In this document: in pieces, positions 1-8,484 of the stretch
How positions within the stretch are numbered: the stretch's first letter is position 1
How the letters are laid out: each line of letters opens with the position of its first letter
Assembly (NCBI GenBank): GCA_027531395.1
Contig: JAPZRO010000004.1
Location: 1-64,000, forward strand
Length of the DNA: 64,000 nt
Reading direction: 5' to 3'
Origin: Porphyrobacter sp.
GTDB taxonomy: Bacteria; Pseudomonadota; Alphaproteobacteria; Sphingomonadales; Sphingomonadaceae
Program-made: the position numbers and the translations under genes
The notes under the pieces: model-generated
What the model saw: only the letters and a program-made list of their open reading frames with translations
What the model was told of the DNA's origin: nothing
Databases searched by the model: none

Positions 1-21
1 ATTGGTGCCACGTTCGGTGGC

Positions 22-103
22 GCAGACCTCCCCCCCCGCCTCCCCACCCGGCCACAAATAGTACAACTTTTTTATGGGGGCGGGGTGGGGAGGCGGGGCG
101 GGA
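22..103. repeat. GC-rich palindromic repeat, copy 1
   Basis: An approximately 80-base imperfect palindrome lies upstream of the first gene. The arms at 34-49 and 83-98 are perfect 16-base inverted complements, around an AT-rich centre containing AATAGTAC. The block is clearly homologous to a second copy at 16146-16232, including the flanking CGCAGACC at the left end and the same central motif. It is intergenic and I see no coding potential, so it is a dispersed extragenic palindrome. It could act as a transcript-end structure, but there is no U tract. Confidence 0.75.
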
Positions 104-205
104 GCTCTGCTCGCGCGATATCACGACACGAAAAGCCAAAAACACCCGAGGATACGCGCCTGCCGCGCCTTTTATCCCTCCGCTGCCTCGGCTAGCCTGA
201 CGCGC

Positions 206-1123
206 ATGGACGTCTACCTGCCCATCGCGAATCTCTCGGTCAACGGGCTGTATATCGTCCTGCTGGGCGGGCTGACGGGCATCCTGTCGGGCCTGTTCGG
301 CGTCGGCGGCGGGTTTCTGACGACGCCGCTGCTGATCTTCTACGGGATCCCGCCCACGGTCGCGGCGGCCTCGGCCGCCACGCAGGTGACCGGCGCGAGC
401 GTTTCGGGCGTGCTTGCCCATTCGCGCCGCAACGGGGTCGATTACCGCATGGGCACGGTGATGGTCGGCGGCGGGGTGATCGGCGCGTTGATCGGCGCGG
501 TGCTGTTCCGGCTGCTGCAGGCGCTCGGGCAGATCGATGTCGTCATCAACATTCTCTACGTGCTGATGCTGGGCTCGATCGGGACGCTGATGATGCGCGA
601 GGCGATCGGGGCGCTCAAGCCCTCGCTGCTCGGCAAGGCCGCGCCGCCGGTGAGGAAGCGCCGCCACCATCCGCTGGTTGCCAGCCTGCCCTATCGCTGG
701 CGGTTCTATGCCTCGGGGCTCTACATTTCGCCGCTGGCGCCGCTGATCCTCGGGATGCTGGTAGGCATTCTCACCATGCTGCTGGGGGTGGGCGGCGGTT
801 TCCTGCTGGTGCCGGCGATGCTCTACATCCTGGGCATGAGCGGCAATGTCGTGGTCGGCACCTCGCTCTACCAGATCCTGTTCGTGACCATGGTCACCAC
901 CATGACCCACGCGCTCACCACCAAGGCGGTCGATCTGGTGCTGGCCGCGCTGCTGCTGCTGGGATCGGTGCTGGGGGCGCAGTTCGGCACCCAGATCGCG
1001 CTGAAGGCGCGGCCCGAATACCTGCGCCTCGCGCTTGCCGCGCTGGTGATCCTGATCGCGCTCAGGATGCTCTACGGCCTCGGGGTGCAGCCTGACGAGA
1101 TCTACACGGTGACGCCGCTGTGA
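206..1123 (+). CDS. TauE/SafE-family sulfite/anion exporter permease
   Basis: This encodes a 305-residue multi-pass inner-membrane permease of the TSUP (TauE/SafE, formerly DUF81) family, whose members move sulfite, sulfonates or related small anions. Two internal repeats carry the family's glycine-rich signature: LFGVGGGFLTTP near residue 30 and LLGVGGGFLLVP near residue 195. Hydrophobic helices fill most of the rest. I chose the ATG at 206 because the open frame upstream runs into the palindromic repeat and codes for low-complexity, non-hydrophobic sequence. The next gene starts within its stop codon (GTGA overlap), so the two are probably translated together. The substrate cannot be read from sequence. 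Confidence 0.87.
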   Translation: MDVYLPIANLSVNGLYIVLLGGLTGILSGLFGVGGGFLTTPLLIFYGIPPTVAAASAATQVTGASVSGVLAHSRRNGVDYRMGTVMVGGGVIGALIGAVLFRLLQALGQIDVVINILYVLMLGSIGTLMMREAIGALKPSLLGKAAPPVRKRRHHPLVASLPYRWRFYASGLYISPLAPLILGMLVGILTMLLGVGGGFLLVPAMLYILGMSGNVVVGTSLYQILFVTMVTTMTHALTTKAVDLVLAALLLLGSVLGAQFGTQIALKARPEYLRLALAALVILIALRMLYGLGVQPDEIYTVTPL

Positions 1124-1881
1124 GGCAGCGCCTCGCCGCTGCCCTGCTGCTGACCTGCGCCGCGCCGCTGCTGATGGCGCAGGCCGAACCGATCCTCGTC
1201 CCCGAAGTCAGCCAGTCGCGGATCGAGGTGCGGCAGGGCTTCACCGGCGCCAACCTGCTGCTCTACGGCGCGGTGATCGCCCCGCGCGGCAGCCGCGACA
1301 AGTACGACATCGTCGTCGTCCTGAAAGGCCCGACCGAGGCGGTTCGGATCCGCGAGAAGGACCGCATCGCCGGCATCTGGATGAACGCCGCCGATACCGA
1401 CTTCCGCTCGGCCCCGTCGTTCTTCGCGGTCGCCTCCTCGCGGCCCGTCAGCCAGATCGTCGATGAGCGCACCGCGGCGATCTACGAGCTCGGCACCGAC
1501 TTCATCCAGCTATCGCCTTCGGGCCAGATCGACCCGGCGGAACAGGCGCGGTTCGCGCGCGGGCTGGTGGAGCTGCGCGAGCGGCAGGGCCTCTACCAGC
1601 AGAACCCCAAGGGCGTGCGGATCAGCGAGGGCGTGCTCTATCAGGCGCGGATCGATCTGCCCTCGAATGTCACCACCGGCCGCTACACCGCCGAGACCTT
1701 CGCGATTGCGCGCGGCCGGGTGCTGGCGAGTGCGACCGCGCGGATCGAGGTCGAGAAGGTCGGGCTCGAAGGCAGCGTGGTGGCGGCCGCGCAGCGCTGG
1801 TCGTTCGTCTACGGCCTCGGCGCGATCGCCCTTTCGCTGGCGATGGGCTGGGTGGCCGGACGCCTGTTCGCGCGCGGCTGA
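1120..1881 (+). CDS. TIGR02186-type membrane-anchored periplasmic protein
   Basis: A 253-residue protein with an N-terminal signal peptide (cleavage probably after LLMAQA, about residue 22), a periplasmic beta-rich domain and one C-terminal membrane helix (about residues 228-250). This architecture matches the alphaproteobacterial TIGR02186 family, which is repeatedly found next to TauE/SafE permeases. Here it begins with a GTG that overlaps the permease stop by four bases. A role as accessory or sensor subunit of the exporter is inferred from coupling alone. No catalytic motif is visible. Confidence 0.78.
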   Translation: MRQRLAAALLLTCAAPLLMAQAEPILVPEVSQSRIEVRQGFTGANLLLYGAVIAPRGSRDKYDIVVVLKGPTEAVRIREKDRIAGIWMNAADTDFRSAPSFFAVASSRPVSQIVDERTAAIYELGTDFIQLSPSGQIDPAEQARFARGLVELRERQGLYQQNPKGVRISEGVLYQARIDLPSNVTTGRYTAETFAIARGRVLASATARIEVEKVGLEGSVVAAAQRWSFVYGLGAIALSLAMGWVAGRLFARG

Positions 1882-1975
1882 CCCGCGTCTCTGGGCGGTA
1901 ATGTTGACCCGATCTTAACCTCGCGCGCCCTATCCCTTCAGCGACTTCTTCACGCTGGCGCAGGGAAAGGCGCGG

Positions 1976-3670
1976 ATGACCGACAACGGCAGGCAGGATT
2001 TCGAACGTTTCACCGGGCCGACCCTCGGTGGCGAAGACGATGCGCCGTCCGGGTTCACGCCGGTGCACGACAATTCGCGCCTGCCGATCGGCGTGGTGCT
2101 CGAAGTCTCCGGCTCGGGCTCGCAGATCGCCTTCGACCTCCAGCGCATCAACGAATGCATGAAGGACGAGGATCCTTCGGTGGCGCTTGCCGGACAGGTC
2201 GGCAGCCAGATCAAGATCCGCGTCGGCGATGCCTGGCTGCTCGCCAGCGTGCGCGACCAGCGCAAGGACCGCCGCACCGAGGGCGGGATCATCGCCCATA
2301 TCGACTTCCTCGGCGAAGGCAGCGAGGAGAAGCTGACCGGGCGCATCCACGGCTTCAAGCGCGGGGTCACCCGCTATCCCGTTCCGGGCGGGATGGCCTA
2401 TCCGGCCACCACTCGCGACCTCGAACAGATCTACGCCAGCGACGGCCGCGCCAGCATCACCATCGGCAAGGTCTTCCCCACCCGCGACATCCGCGCCGGC
2501 CTCTATATCGACGCGATGCTCGGCAAGCACTTCGCGCTGCTCGGCTCGACCGGCACCGGCAAGTCGACCAGCGCCGCGCTGATCCTGCACCGCATCTGCG
2601 AGGCCGCGCCCAAGGGTCACATCGTGATGATCGACCCGCACGGCGAATATTCCGCCGCGTTCCGCCAGACCGGCCAGATCCTCGACGTCTCCAACCTGCA
2701 GATGCCCTACTGGCTGATGAACTTCGAGGAGCACTGCGAAGTGCTGCTCTCCAGCAGCGGCAACGAACGTCAGGTCGATGCCGACATTCTCGCCAAGTGC
2801 CTGCTCGCCGCGCGTTCCAAGAGCCGGCTGGCGCAGACCATGGGCAAGATCACGGTGGATTCGCCGATCCCCTATCTGCTGTCCGATCTCAACAACATCC
2901 TCCAGGACGAGATGGGCAAGCTCGACAAGGCAACCTCGTCCGCGCCCTATATGCGGATCAAGGGCAAGCTCGACGAGCTCAAGGCCGATCCGCGCTACCA
3001 GTTCATGTTCTCCGGCATGCTGGTGGGCGACACCATGACGGCCTTCATCAGCAAGATCTTCCGCATGCCCGGCCTCGGCAAGCCGATCTCGATCATCGAC
3101 GTCTCGGGCGTGCCGTCAGACATCACCTCGACCGTGGTGGCCGTGCTCTCGCGCCTCGTGTTCGACTTCGCGATCTGGGGCCGCGAGGAAAAAACCCGCC
3201 CGATCCTGCTGGTGTGCGAGGAAGCCCACCGCTACGTCCCCAACGAGAAGAACTCCGACGGTTCCTCGGTCGCCAAGATCCTCGGCCGGATCGCCAAGGA
3301 AGGGCGCAAATACGGCATTTCGCTGGGCCTCATCACCCAGCGCCCCTCCGACCTTGCCGAAGGCGTGCTGTCGCAGTGCGGCACGATCATCTCGATGCGC
3401 CTCAACAACGACCGCGACCAGGCTTTCGTCAAGGCCGCCATGCCCGAAGGCGCGCGCGGGTTCCTCGATTCGATCCCGGCGCTGCGCAACCGCGAATGCA
3501 TCATCTGCGGCGAGGGCGTCGCGATCCCGATCCGCGTGACCTTCGACACCCTCGAGGAACACCGCCGCCCGGCCTCGGAAGACCCCAGCTTCGTCGACCT
3601 GTGGAGCACCGACGGCGGCGAGGAAGAACTGGTCGAGCGCGTGGTGATGCGCTGGAGAAGTCAAGGGTAA
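1976..3670 (+). CDS. HerA-like hexameric ATPase/helicase (DUF87)
   Basis: A 564-residue P-loop ATPase of the HerA/FtsK superfamily. The N-terminal 130 residues form the small beta-barrel typical of HerA-HAS. Walker A is GSTGTGKS at about residues 190-197, followed by MIDPHGEY. Walker B is PILLVCEEAH near residue 405, and an arginine-rich segment (SLGLITQRPSDL) follows. Bacterial HerA proteins are DNA translocases that act in end processing or in defence islands, usually with a NurA nuclease. No nuclease gene is adjacent here, so this is probably the stand-alone housekeeping version. The ATG at 1976 is preceded by a GGGAAAGG ribosome-binding site. Confidence 0.85.
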   Translation: MTDNGRQDFERFTGPTLGGEDDAPSGFTPVHDNSRLPIGVVLEVSGSGSQIAFDLQRINECMKDEDPSVALAGQVGSQIKIRVGDAWLLASVRDQRKDRRTEGGIIAHIDFLGEGSEEKLTGRIHGFKRGVTRYPVPGGMAYPATTRDLEQIYASDGRASITIGKVFPTRDIRAGLYIDAMLGKHFALLGSTGTGKSTSAALILHRICEAAPKGHIVMIDPHGEYSAAFRQTGQILDVSNLQMPYWLMNFEEHCEVLLSSSGNERQVDADILAKCLLAARSKSRLAQTMGKITVDSPIPYLLSDLNNILQDEMGKLDKATSSAPYMRIKGKLDELKADPRYQFMFSGMLVGDTMTAFISKIFRMPGLGKPISIIDVSGVPSDITSTVVAVLSRLVFDFAIWGREEKTRPILLVCEEAHRYVPNEKNSDGSSVAKILGRIAKEGRKYGISLGLITQRPSDLAEGVLSQCGTIISMRLNNDRDQAFVKAAMPEGARGFLDSIPALRNRECIICGEGVAIPIRVTFDTLEEHRRPASEDPSFVDLWSTDGGEEELVERVVMRWRSQG

Positions 3671-3699
3671 GGGGTCAAGTCTCCTTCTCGCTCTGGTTC

Positions 3700-3797
3700 G
3701 GACCCGCAGGGTCCGCAAGGCCGACTGGCCGCCCGCAGGTGCTCAAGCCCGCAGGGCTTGAAACAGCACCGAGGACGTGCCCGCGGAGGCGGGCACG
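3700..3797. terminator. Three consecutive hairpins between convergent genes
   Basis: Three perfect inverted repeats occur in a row between herA and queE. They are GGACCC-GCA-GGGTCC (3700-3714), CAAGCCC-GCA-GGGCTTG (3744-3760, extended by an outer GGTGCT/AGCACC pair at 3738-3770), and a 9-base stem with GGAG loop (3776-3797). None has a clear U tract. Their position between two stop codons suggests a bidirectional transcript end or a cluster of small extragenic palindromes. Confidence 0.6.
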
Positions 3798-3806
3798 CAA
3801 CACAAA

Positions 3807-4541
3807 TCACGTCCCGCGCGTATCCCCATAGAGATGGATATGCAGCCGGTCGCTCATCCGGAAACCGTGCTTTAGGCAAGCTTCCGAAAGCCATGCCTGC
3901 CGTTCCCGCAGCGTCGCGCTGTCGGTGCCTTCGGGCATCAGGAACACCTGCCCGGGACGGAAACGGTAGCGCTGCTGGAGTGCTACCACCTCGGCCACAT
4001 CCTCGGGCGATGCGACCACGAACTTGAGGAAGGCGCGCGGCTCGCTTGCCCATGCGTCGAGCCGCTCGGGCAGCAGCGCCAGGTCGGCCGGATTGCCGCT
4101 ATGCGCAAGCTTGGGGCTGACATTGTACTGATCGACCCGCACATCGAGCCGCGCAGGCGGGGCGACCGTGCCGTTGGTCTCGATCTCGACACTGATGTCC
4201 GGCAGGTGGGCCAGCATCTCGGCCAGCGCACCCGCCTGCAGCAGCGGCTCGCCTCCGGTAATGACGAGGCGCTTCTGGCCGAGGGCGGCGATCCGCGCGG
4301 CGGTGTCCTCAGGCGAAAGCGTCACCTGATTGGCCTTGCGCTCGAACGCGATGCCGTCGCGGTGCGGGCGGTTATCGCCCGTAAAGCGCCAGGTGTAGGC
4401 CGTGTCGCACCAGGTGCAGGCGAGGTTGCAGCGCGACAGACGCACGAAGGCGACCGGAAGCCCTACGCTCGGCCCTTCGCCCTGCAACGAGGCGAAGATC
4501 TCCGGTCCGCCGCTGTCGTCGGTGGCAAGGACGAGGTTCAT
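3807..4541 (-). CDS. queE: 7-carboxy-7-deazaguanine synthase (radical SAM)
   Basis: QueE converts 6-carboxytetrahydropterin to 7-carboxy-7-deazaguanine in the pathway to preQ0 and queuosine-modified tRNA. The 244-residue product has the radical-SAM cluster motif C38-x3-C42-x2-C45 in the QueE context (CNLACTWCDTAYTW), a conserved FASLQGEG near the start, and ITGGEPLL for S-adenosylmethionine binding. The open frame reaches a TTG at 4550, but the ATG at 4541 gives the normal N-terminus. No other queuosine gene is adjacent. An unusual three-half-site dyad lies just upstream (4556-4589). Confidence 0.92.
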   Translation of the reverse strand: MNLVLATDDSGGPEIFASLQGEGPSVGLPVAFVRLSRCNLACTWCDTAYTWRFTGDNRPHRDGIAFERKANQVTLSPEDTAARIAALGQKRLVITGGEPLLQAGALAEMLAHLPDISVEIETNGTVAPPARLDVRVDQYNVSPKLAHSGNPADLALLPERLDAWASEPRAFLKFVVASPEDVAEVVALQQRYRFRPGQVFLMPEGTDSATLRERQAWLSEACLKHGFRMSDRLHIHLYGDTRGT

Positions 4542-4883
4542 GCGCAACAATATTCCAAAGGTGACAAAGGTGACACCGTGTCAACTTTGGCAGAAAAGGA
4601 AAAATCGTTTGCAATCATATGTATATACCCCTGTGTCCGCTGCGGACGGACAGCGGGCTTGCGGGAGAAAGCAGGGGCGGGGGCGGTGATCATCGCCCGG
4701 CCTATGCCACGAATCCGGCCGGTAGGAAATTTCCCGCGCAAGGCTCTGGCCGCCGGGCGCGCAAACCACGGGAATTCCTTGCAGATTGTCCATTTCGAGA
4801 CAATTCTGGCCACGGCAGCGTGGTAGCCTGCGGATGCGGCGAGGGGTGACAAGGGGTCTCCTGCCGCATCAGGGGGTTACATC
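4542..4883. other. Divergent intergenic region queE/amidohydrolase
   Basis: This 342-base gap holds the promoters for two divergent genes. Next to queE it contains the CAAAG[GT]TGACA half-site array (4556-4589). Further right is an AT-rich stretch (about 4600-4630) that could hold a -10 box, then a short GTCCG-CTG-CGGAC hairpin. I found no credible small gene or RNA. Confidence 0.5.
4556..4589. promoter_or_regulatory. Three-half-site operator candidate upstream of queE
   Basis: CAAAGGTGACA occurs twice as a direct repeat (4556-4566 and 4565-4575). The second copy forms a dyad with an inverted half, TGTCAACTTTG (4579-4589). The 25-base dyad 4565-4589 has one mismatched pair around a TGACAC-C-GTGTCA core. 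It begins 15 bases upstream of the queE ATG, which suits a repressor site. I cannot name the regulator. Confidence 0.5.
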
Positions 4884-6749
4884 ATGCGTATTCTGCATCT
4901 TGCCGCCGGAGCGCTGCTGCTGTCGGCCAGCACCACCGCACTGGCTCAGACCGCCGACCGGATCTGGGTTGGCGGGCCGATCATCACCATGGAAGACGAT
5001 GCCATGCGCGCCGAGGCGATTGCCGAGGATGACGGCAAGATCATCGCCGTCGGCACCCGTGAAGAGGTGATGAAGCTCAAGGGCAAGGGCACGCAGGTGA
5101 TCGATCTCAAGGGCCGCACCCTGCTGCCCGGCTTCGTCGATGCCCACGGCCATGTGTTCATCGGCGGGTTGCAGGCGCTGGCGGCCAACATGCTCGCCGC
5201 GCCCGATGGCGATGTGACCGATATCCCCGCGATGATCCGGACGCTCAAGGAATGGCAGGCCGCCAACCAGGACGTTGTTGCCAAGGGCAAGATGATCATC
5301 GGCTTCGGCTACGACAATGCCACGCTGGCGGAACAGCGCCATCCCACCCGGGAAGAGCTCGATCAGGTCTCGACCGAATTTCCGGTGCTGGTGATCCACC
5401 AGTCGGCGCATATCGGCACGGTCAATTCCAAGATGCTCGAACTGATGGGCATCACCGCCGACAGCAAGGATCCCGAAGGCGGGGTGATCCAGCGCAAGCC
5501 CGGCACCACCGAACCCAACGGCACGCTGGAGGAGACCGCCTTCTTCGCCGCCATCCCGATGGTGCTCAAGAACGCCGGGCCCGAGGGGCTCAAGACCTTC
5601 GTGCGCGAAGGCTCCAAGCTGTGGGCGCGGTTCGGCTACACCACTGCGCAGGAAGGGCGCGCGATCCCGAATATCGCCAACGTGATCCGTGCGGTCGGCG
5701 CAGAGGGCGGGCTGGCGATCGACGTGGCGGTCTATCCCGACGTGCTGGTCGACCGCGACTACATCAAGGCCAACCAGAGCGAGGCCTACACCGGCCGCGT
5801 CCGCATCGCCGGGGCCAAGCTCACCATCGACGGCAGTCCGCAGGGCTTCACCGCGTGGCGCGACAAGCCCTATTACGATCCGGTCGGCAATTATCCCGAA
5901 GGCTATTCGGGCTATGCCGCGGCCAATGCCGAACAGGTGTTCGACGCGGTGAAGTGGGCGGCCGAGAACGATATCCAGCTGCTCACTCACTCCAATGGCG
6001 AGCGCGCGTCCGATCTGCTGATCGCGGCGCTGGCGGGTGCGCAGGCGCGCTTTCCCGGCATGAAGGCCAAGCGCCCAGTGCTGATCCACGGCCAGTTCCT
6101 GCGCGAGGACCAGATGGACAGCTTCAAGGAGCTGGGCGTGATCCCCTCGCTGTTCCCGATGCACACCTTCTACTGGGGCGACTGGCATCTGGAGCACACC
6201 GTCGGGCCGGAGGAAGGGCAGAACATCTCGCCCACCGGCTGGGCGCTGGCGCGCGGGATGATCTTCACCAGCCACCACGATGCGCCGGTCGCCTTCCCGG
6301 ATTCGATGCGGGTGCTCGATGCCACGGTCACCCGCCGCAGCCGCGGCAAGCAGGTGGTGGTCGGCCCCGACCAGCGGGTGGACGTGATCACCGCCTTGAA
6401 GGCGATGACGATCTGGCCCGCCTACCAGCATTTCGAGGAGGACAGCAAAGGCTCGCTCAAGGTCGGCAAGCTCGCCGATTTCGTGATCCTTTCGGGCGAT
6501 CCGACCGCGGTCGATCCCGAGACGCTCGATACGCTCAAGGTGACCGAGACGATCAAGGAAGGCCAGACGGTCTACCGGATGGCGGCCGGCGGCCGGCGGG
6601 CCGAGGCCGAGCCTGCGAACATCGCGCCGCTGCTCCACGCGATGGCGGCGGGGACGCCGGGCCATGTCCACGCCGACGGGCGCGAATGTCCGGGCGATGC
6701 GTCGATGGCGCTGGGCATTCTGATGAGCGGGGCGGTGGTCGGCCAGTGA
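4884..6749 (+). CDS. Secreted YtcJ-like metal-dependent amidohydrolase
   Basis: A 621-residue amidohydrolase-superfamily protein (Amidohydro_3, YtcJ-like). Residues 1-21 form a signal peptide ending ALAQ, so the enzyme is periplasmic or surface-attached. The TIM-barrel metal site begins with the HGH motif in FVDAHGHVF (about residue 84). Later metal and catalytic segments include HQSAHIG, TIDGSPQG and SHHDAPV. The C-terminus (GKLADFVILSGDP) is the family's closing beta-sandwich strand. These proteins hydrolyse C-N bonds in diverse small molecules; the substrate is unknown here. Its stop overlaps the start of the porin-like gene by four bases, suggesting a shared substrate. Confidence 0.83.
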   Translation: MRILHLAAGALLLSASTTALAQTADRIWVGGPIITMEDDAMRAEAIAEDDGKIIAVGTREEVMKLKGKGTQVIDLKGRTLLPGFVDAHGHVFIGGLQALAANMLAAPDGDVTDIPAMIRTLKEWQAANQDVVAKGKMIIGFGYDNATLAEQRHPTREELDQVSTEFPVLVIHQSAHIGTVNSKMLELMGITADSKDPEGGVIQRKPGTTEPNGTLEETAFFAAIPMVLKNAGPEGLKTFVREGSKLWARFGYTTAQEGRAIPNIANVIRAVGAEGGLAIDVAVYPDVLVDRDYIKANQSEAYTGRVRIAGAKLTIDGSPQGFTAWRDKPYYDPVGNYPEGYSGYAAANAEQVFDAVKWAAENDIQLLTHSNGERASDLLIAALAGAQARFPGMKAKRPVLIHGQFLREDQMDSFKELGVIPSLFPMHTFYWGDWHLEHTVGPEEGQNISPTGWALARGMIFTSHHDAPVAFPDSMRVLDATVTRRSRGKQVVVGPDQRVDVITALKAMTIWPAYQHFEEDSKGSLKVGKLADFVILSGDPTAVDPETLDTLKVTETIKEGQTVYRMAAGGRRAEAEPANIAPLLHAMAAGTPGHVHADGRECPGDASMALGILMSGAVVGQ

Positions 6750-8053
6750 GCTTGCGCGCGCTGGTTCTGGCTCTGGGCGCCGCGACGCTCCCTGCCGCGC
6801 TCGCCGCGCAGGACGGGAGTGCGGTCAAGGCCGAACTGGCGCCGGAGGAGCAAGGGTCGCAGACCGGGGCCGAGGCACCCTCGACGCAGGGTGCCACCGC
6901 TCCGGCCCCACCTGCGCCCGCCGAGAAGCCGCCGCTCTCGCTGACCAAGGCGCTGGGCATTCCCGGCGTGGGCGCGCGGCTCGACCTGACCGGTTTTGCC
7001 GGGGCGCAGGTGGCGGGCGACGGGCCGGGCGATGTGCGCTTCACCGGCCGCGCCGATCTGTTCGTCGATATCTCGAGCAAGGGGCTGGGCCTGTGGGACG
7101 GCACCACCTTGCGCACCCACACCGAACTGCGCGCGAGCGATAGGGGCGCGGGGCGGATGGGCGGGGCGCTGTGGCCGCAGAACACCGCCGCGCTGCTGCC
7201 GCTGACGGGCGAGGGGATCGAGGTGACCGCGATCTATCTGGTCCAGAGCCTTGGGCCGAAGACCAACCTGCTGGTCGGCAAGATCAACGCGATCGACCTG
7301 CTCGCGGGCGATCCCTTCTTCGGCGGCTGGGGCACCAAGCGGTTCCAGAACGTCGCCTTCGTCGCCCCGCCGTCGGGCGTGGTGCCGCCGACCATCATGG
7401 GCTCGATCCTGACCCATCAGGCGGGCGATGTCGGGATCACCGCGATGGTGTTCGATCCCGAAGACCGCAGCGGCGACTATTGGTTGGGCGGGCTGTTTTC
7501 GACCGGCGTCAACGCCTCGCTCGGCGCGACCTGGGCGGGGGAGTGGGGCGGGCGCAAGACCACCCTCGGCCTCACCGCTGCCGGATCGACCAGCCGCGGC
7601 CTCGACTTCGAGGACATTCTCGGCCCGCCCGGCACGGTTCAGGGCACGCGCAAGGGCAGCTACAACGTCGCGCTGCAGTTCGGGCATGATCTCGCGGGCA
7701 GCACCAAGGGCCCCTCGCATGTCGGGGTCTATGCCAAGGCGGCGATTGCCGACGGCAACCCCAACCCGATCGAAGCCGCCTTCGTCGGCGGCTTTGCCGG
7801 GCACGGCCTGTTCGCGGGCCGCACCAGGGACCGCTGGGGGCTGGGGTTCTACTACTACGATTTCAGCGACACGCTCCAGAGCGTCGCCGCGCCGCTTGTC
7901 CGGTTCGACGACGAGAAGGGCGTGGAGGCGTGGTATGCGCTGGCGCTCGGCGGCAATGCCGACGTCAGCTTTAACGCGCAGGTGATCGATCCGGCCAGCG
8001 GCGCCAACGATGTCGCGCTGGTGCTCGGCGCGCGGCTGGGACTGCATTTCTGA
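6746..8053 (+). CDS. OprB-like outer-membrane porin
   Basis: A 435-residue outer-membrane protein resembling the carbohydrate-selective porin OprB family. It has a signal peptide (cleavage near LAAQ, about residue 20), an Ala/Pro/Glu-rich periplasmic linker (about 25-60) and then a beta-barrel rich in alternating aromatic/glycine strands. It ends in a C-terminal phenylalanine (GARLGLHF), the usual barrel-assembly signal. The frame is open far upstream, but the GTG at 6746 overlapping the amidohydrolase stop (GTGA) is the start that yields a signal peptide. The coupling suggests the barrel admits the amidohydrolase substrate, which is inference. Confidence 0.72.
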   Translation: MSLRALVLALGAATLPAALAAQDGSAVKAELAPEEQGSQTGAEAPSTQGATAPAPPAPAEKPPLSLTKALGIPGVGARLDLTGFAGAQVAGDGPGDVRFTGRADLFVDISSKGLGLWDGTTLRTHTELRASDRGAGRMGGALWPQNTAALLPLTGEGIEVTAIYLVQSLGPKTNLLVGKINAIDLLAGDPFFGGWGTKRFQNVAFVAPPSGVVPPTIMGSILTHQAGDVGITAMVFDPEDRSGDYWLGGLFSTGVNASLGATWAGEWGGRKTTLGLTAAGSTSRGLDFEDILGPPGTVQGTRKGSYNVALQFGHDLAGSTKGPSHVGVYAKAAIADGNPNPIEAAFVGGFAGHGLFAGRTRDRWGLGFYYYDFSDTLQSVAAPLVRFDDEKGVEAWYALALGGNADVSFNAQVIDPASGANDVALVLGARLGLHF

Positions 8054-8067
8054 AGGGGGAGGGACAC

Positions 8068-8484
8068 ATGATCACACGCTATGCTCTGGCGGCTCCGGTG
8101 GCCGCGCTGCTGATGCTGGGGGCTTGCGCCAAGCCGGCGGCCGAGGACGCTGCGGGCGAGGAGACAGCCGCAGCGATGGAAACCCCGGCCGAGGCACCCA
8201 AGCTCGCGCCCGACGATCCGCTGACCAAGGTCACCTGCGCCGACTTCCTCGCCACCGCCGAAGTCGCCACCGCCCAGCCTGCCGACGATGCCGCGCTCGC
8301 CGCGCAGGACGAGCTCGCCAACGGGCTGACCTGGCTGCACGGCTATCTCTACGCCAAGCAGGACGGCGGGATCGAACCGCTCAGCCAGACCTGGATGCAG
8401 ACCACCGCCAAGCGCGTCTACGAAGCCTGCTCGGCCGCCGAAAAGCCCGCCGAGACCAGCCTGTTCGAGGTCGCCACGTCATGA
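8068..8484 (+). CDS. HdeA/HdeB-like small lipoprotein
   Basis: A 138-residue precursor with a lipoprotein signal (lipobox LGAC, Cys about 20), an acidic Ala/Glu-rich spacer and a C-terminal domain of about 85 residues. That domain resembles HdeA-type acid-stress chaperones: it has the VTCADFLA opening and a second cysteine in VYEACSAAEKP, which could form the conserved disulfide. HdeA proteins bind unfolded periplasmic proteins at low pH; whether this one does is not shown. It follows the porin gene by 14 bases and overlaps the next gene (ATGA). Confidence 0.65.
   Translation: MITRYALAAPVAALLMLGACAKPAAEDAAGEETAAAMETPAEAPKLAPDDPLTKVTCADFLATAEVATAQPADDAALAAQDELANGLTWLHGYLYAKQDGGIEPLSQTWMQTTAKRVYEACSAAEKPAETSLFEVATS

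Noticed and set aside
1976..3670. HerA-like ATPase as part of a phage-defence system
   Set aside because: No nuclease, SIR2, DUF4297 or other defence partner is adjacent; neighbours are housekeeping genes.
4869..6671. A 600-codon open frame antisense to the amidohydrolase
   Set aside because: His/Arg/Asp-rich composition without motifs; the sense strand carries a clear amidohydrolase with metal motifs.
5252..6745. Long open extension upstream of the porin-like gene in the same frame
   Set aside because: It lies over the amidohydrolase in another frame and encodes Arg/Gly-rich sequence. The GTG at 6746 with signal peptide is the credible start.
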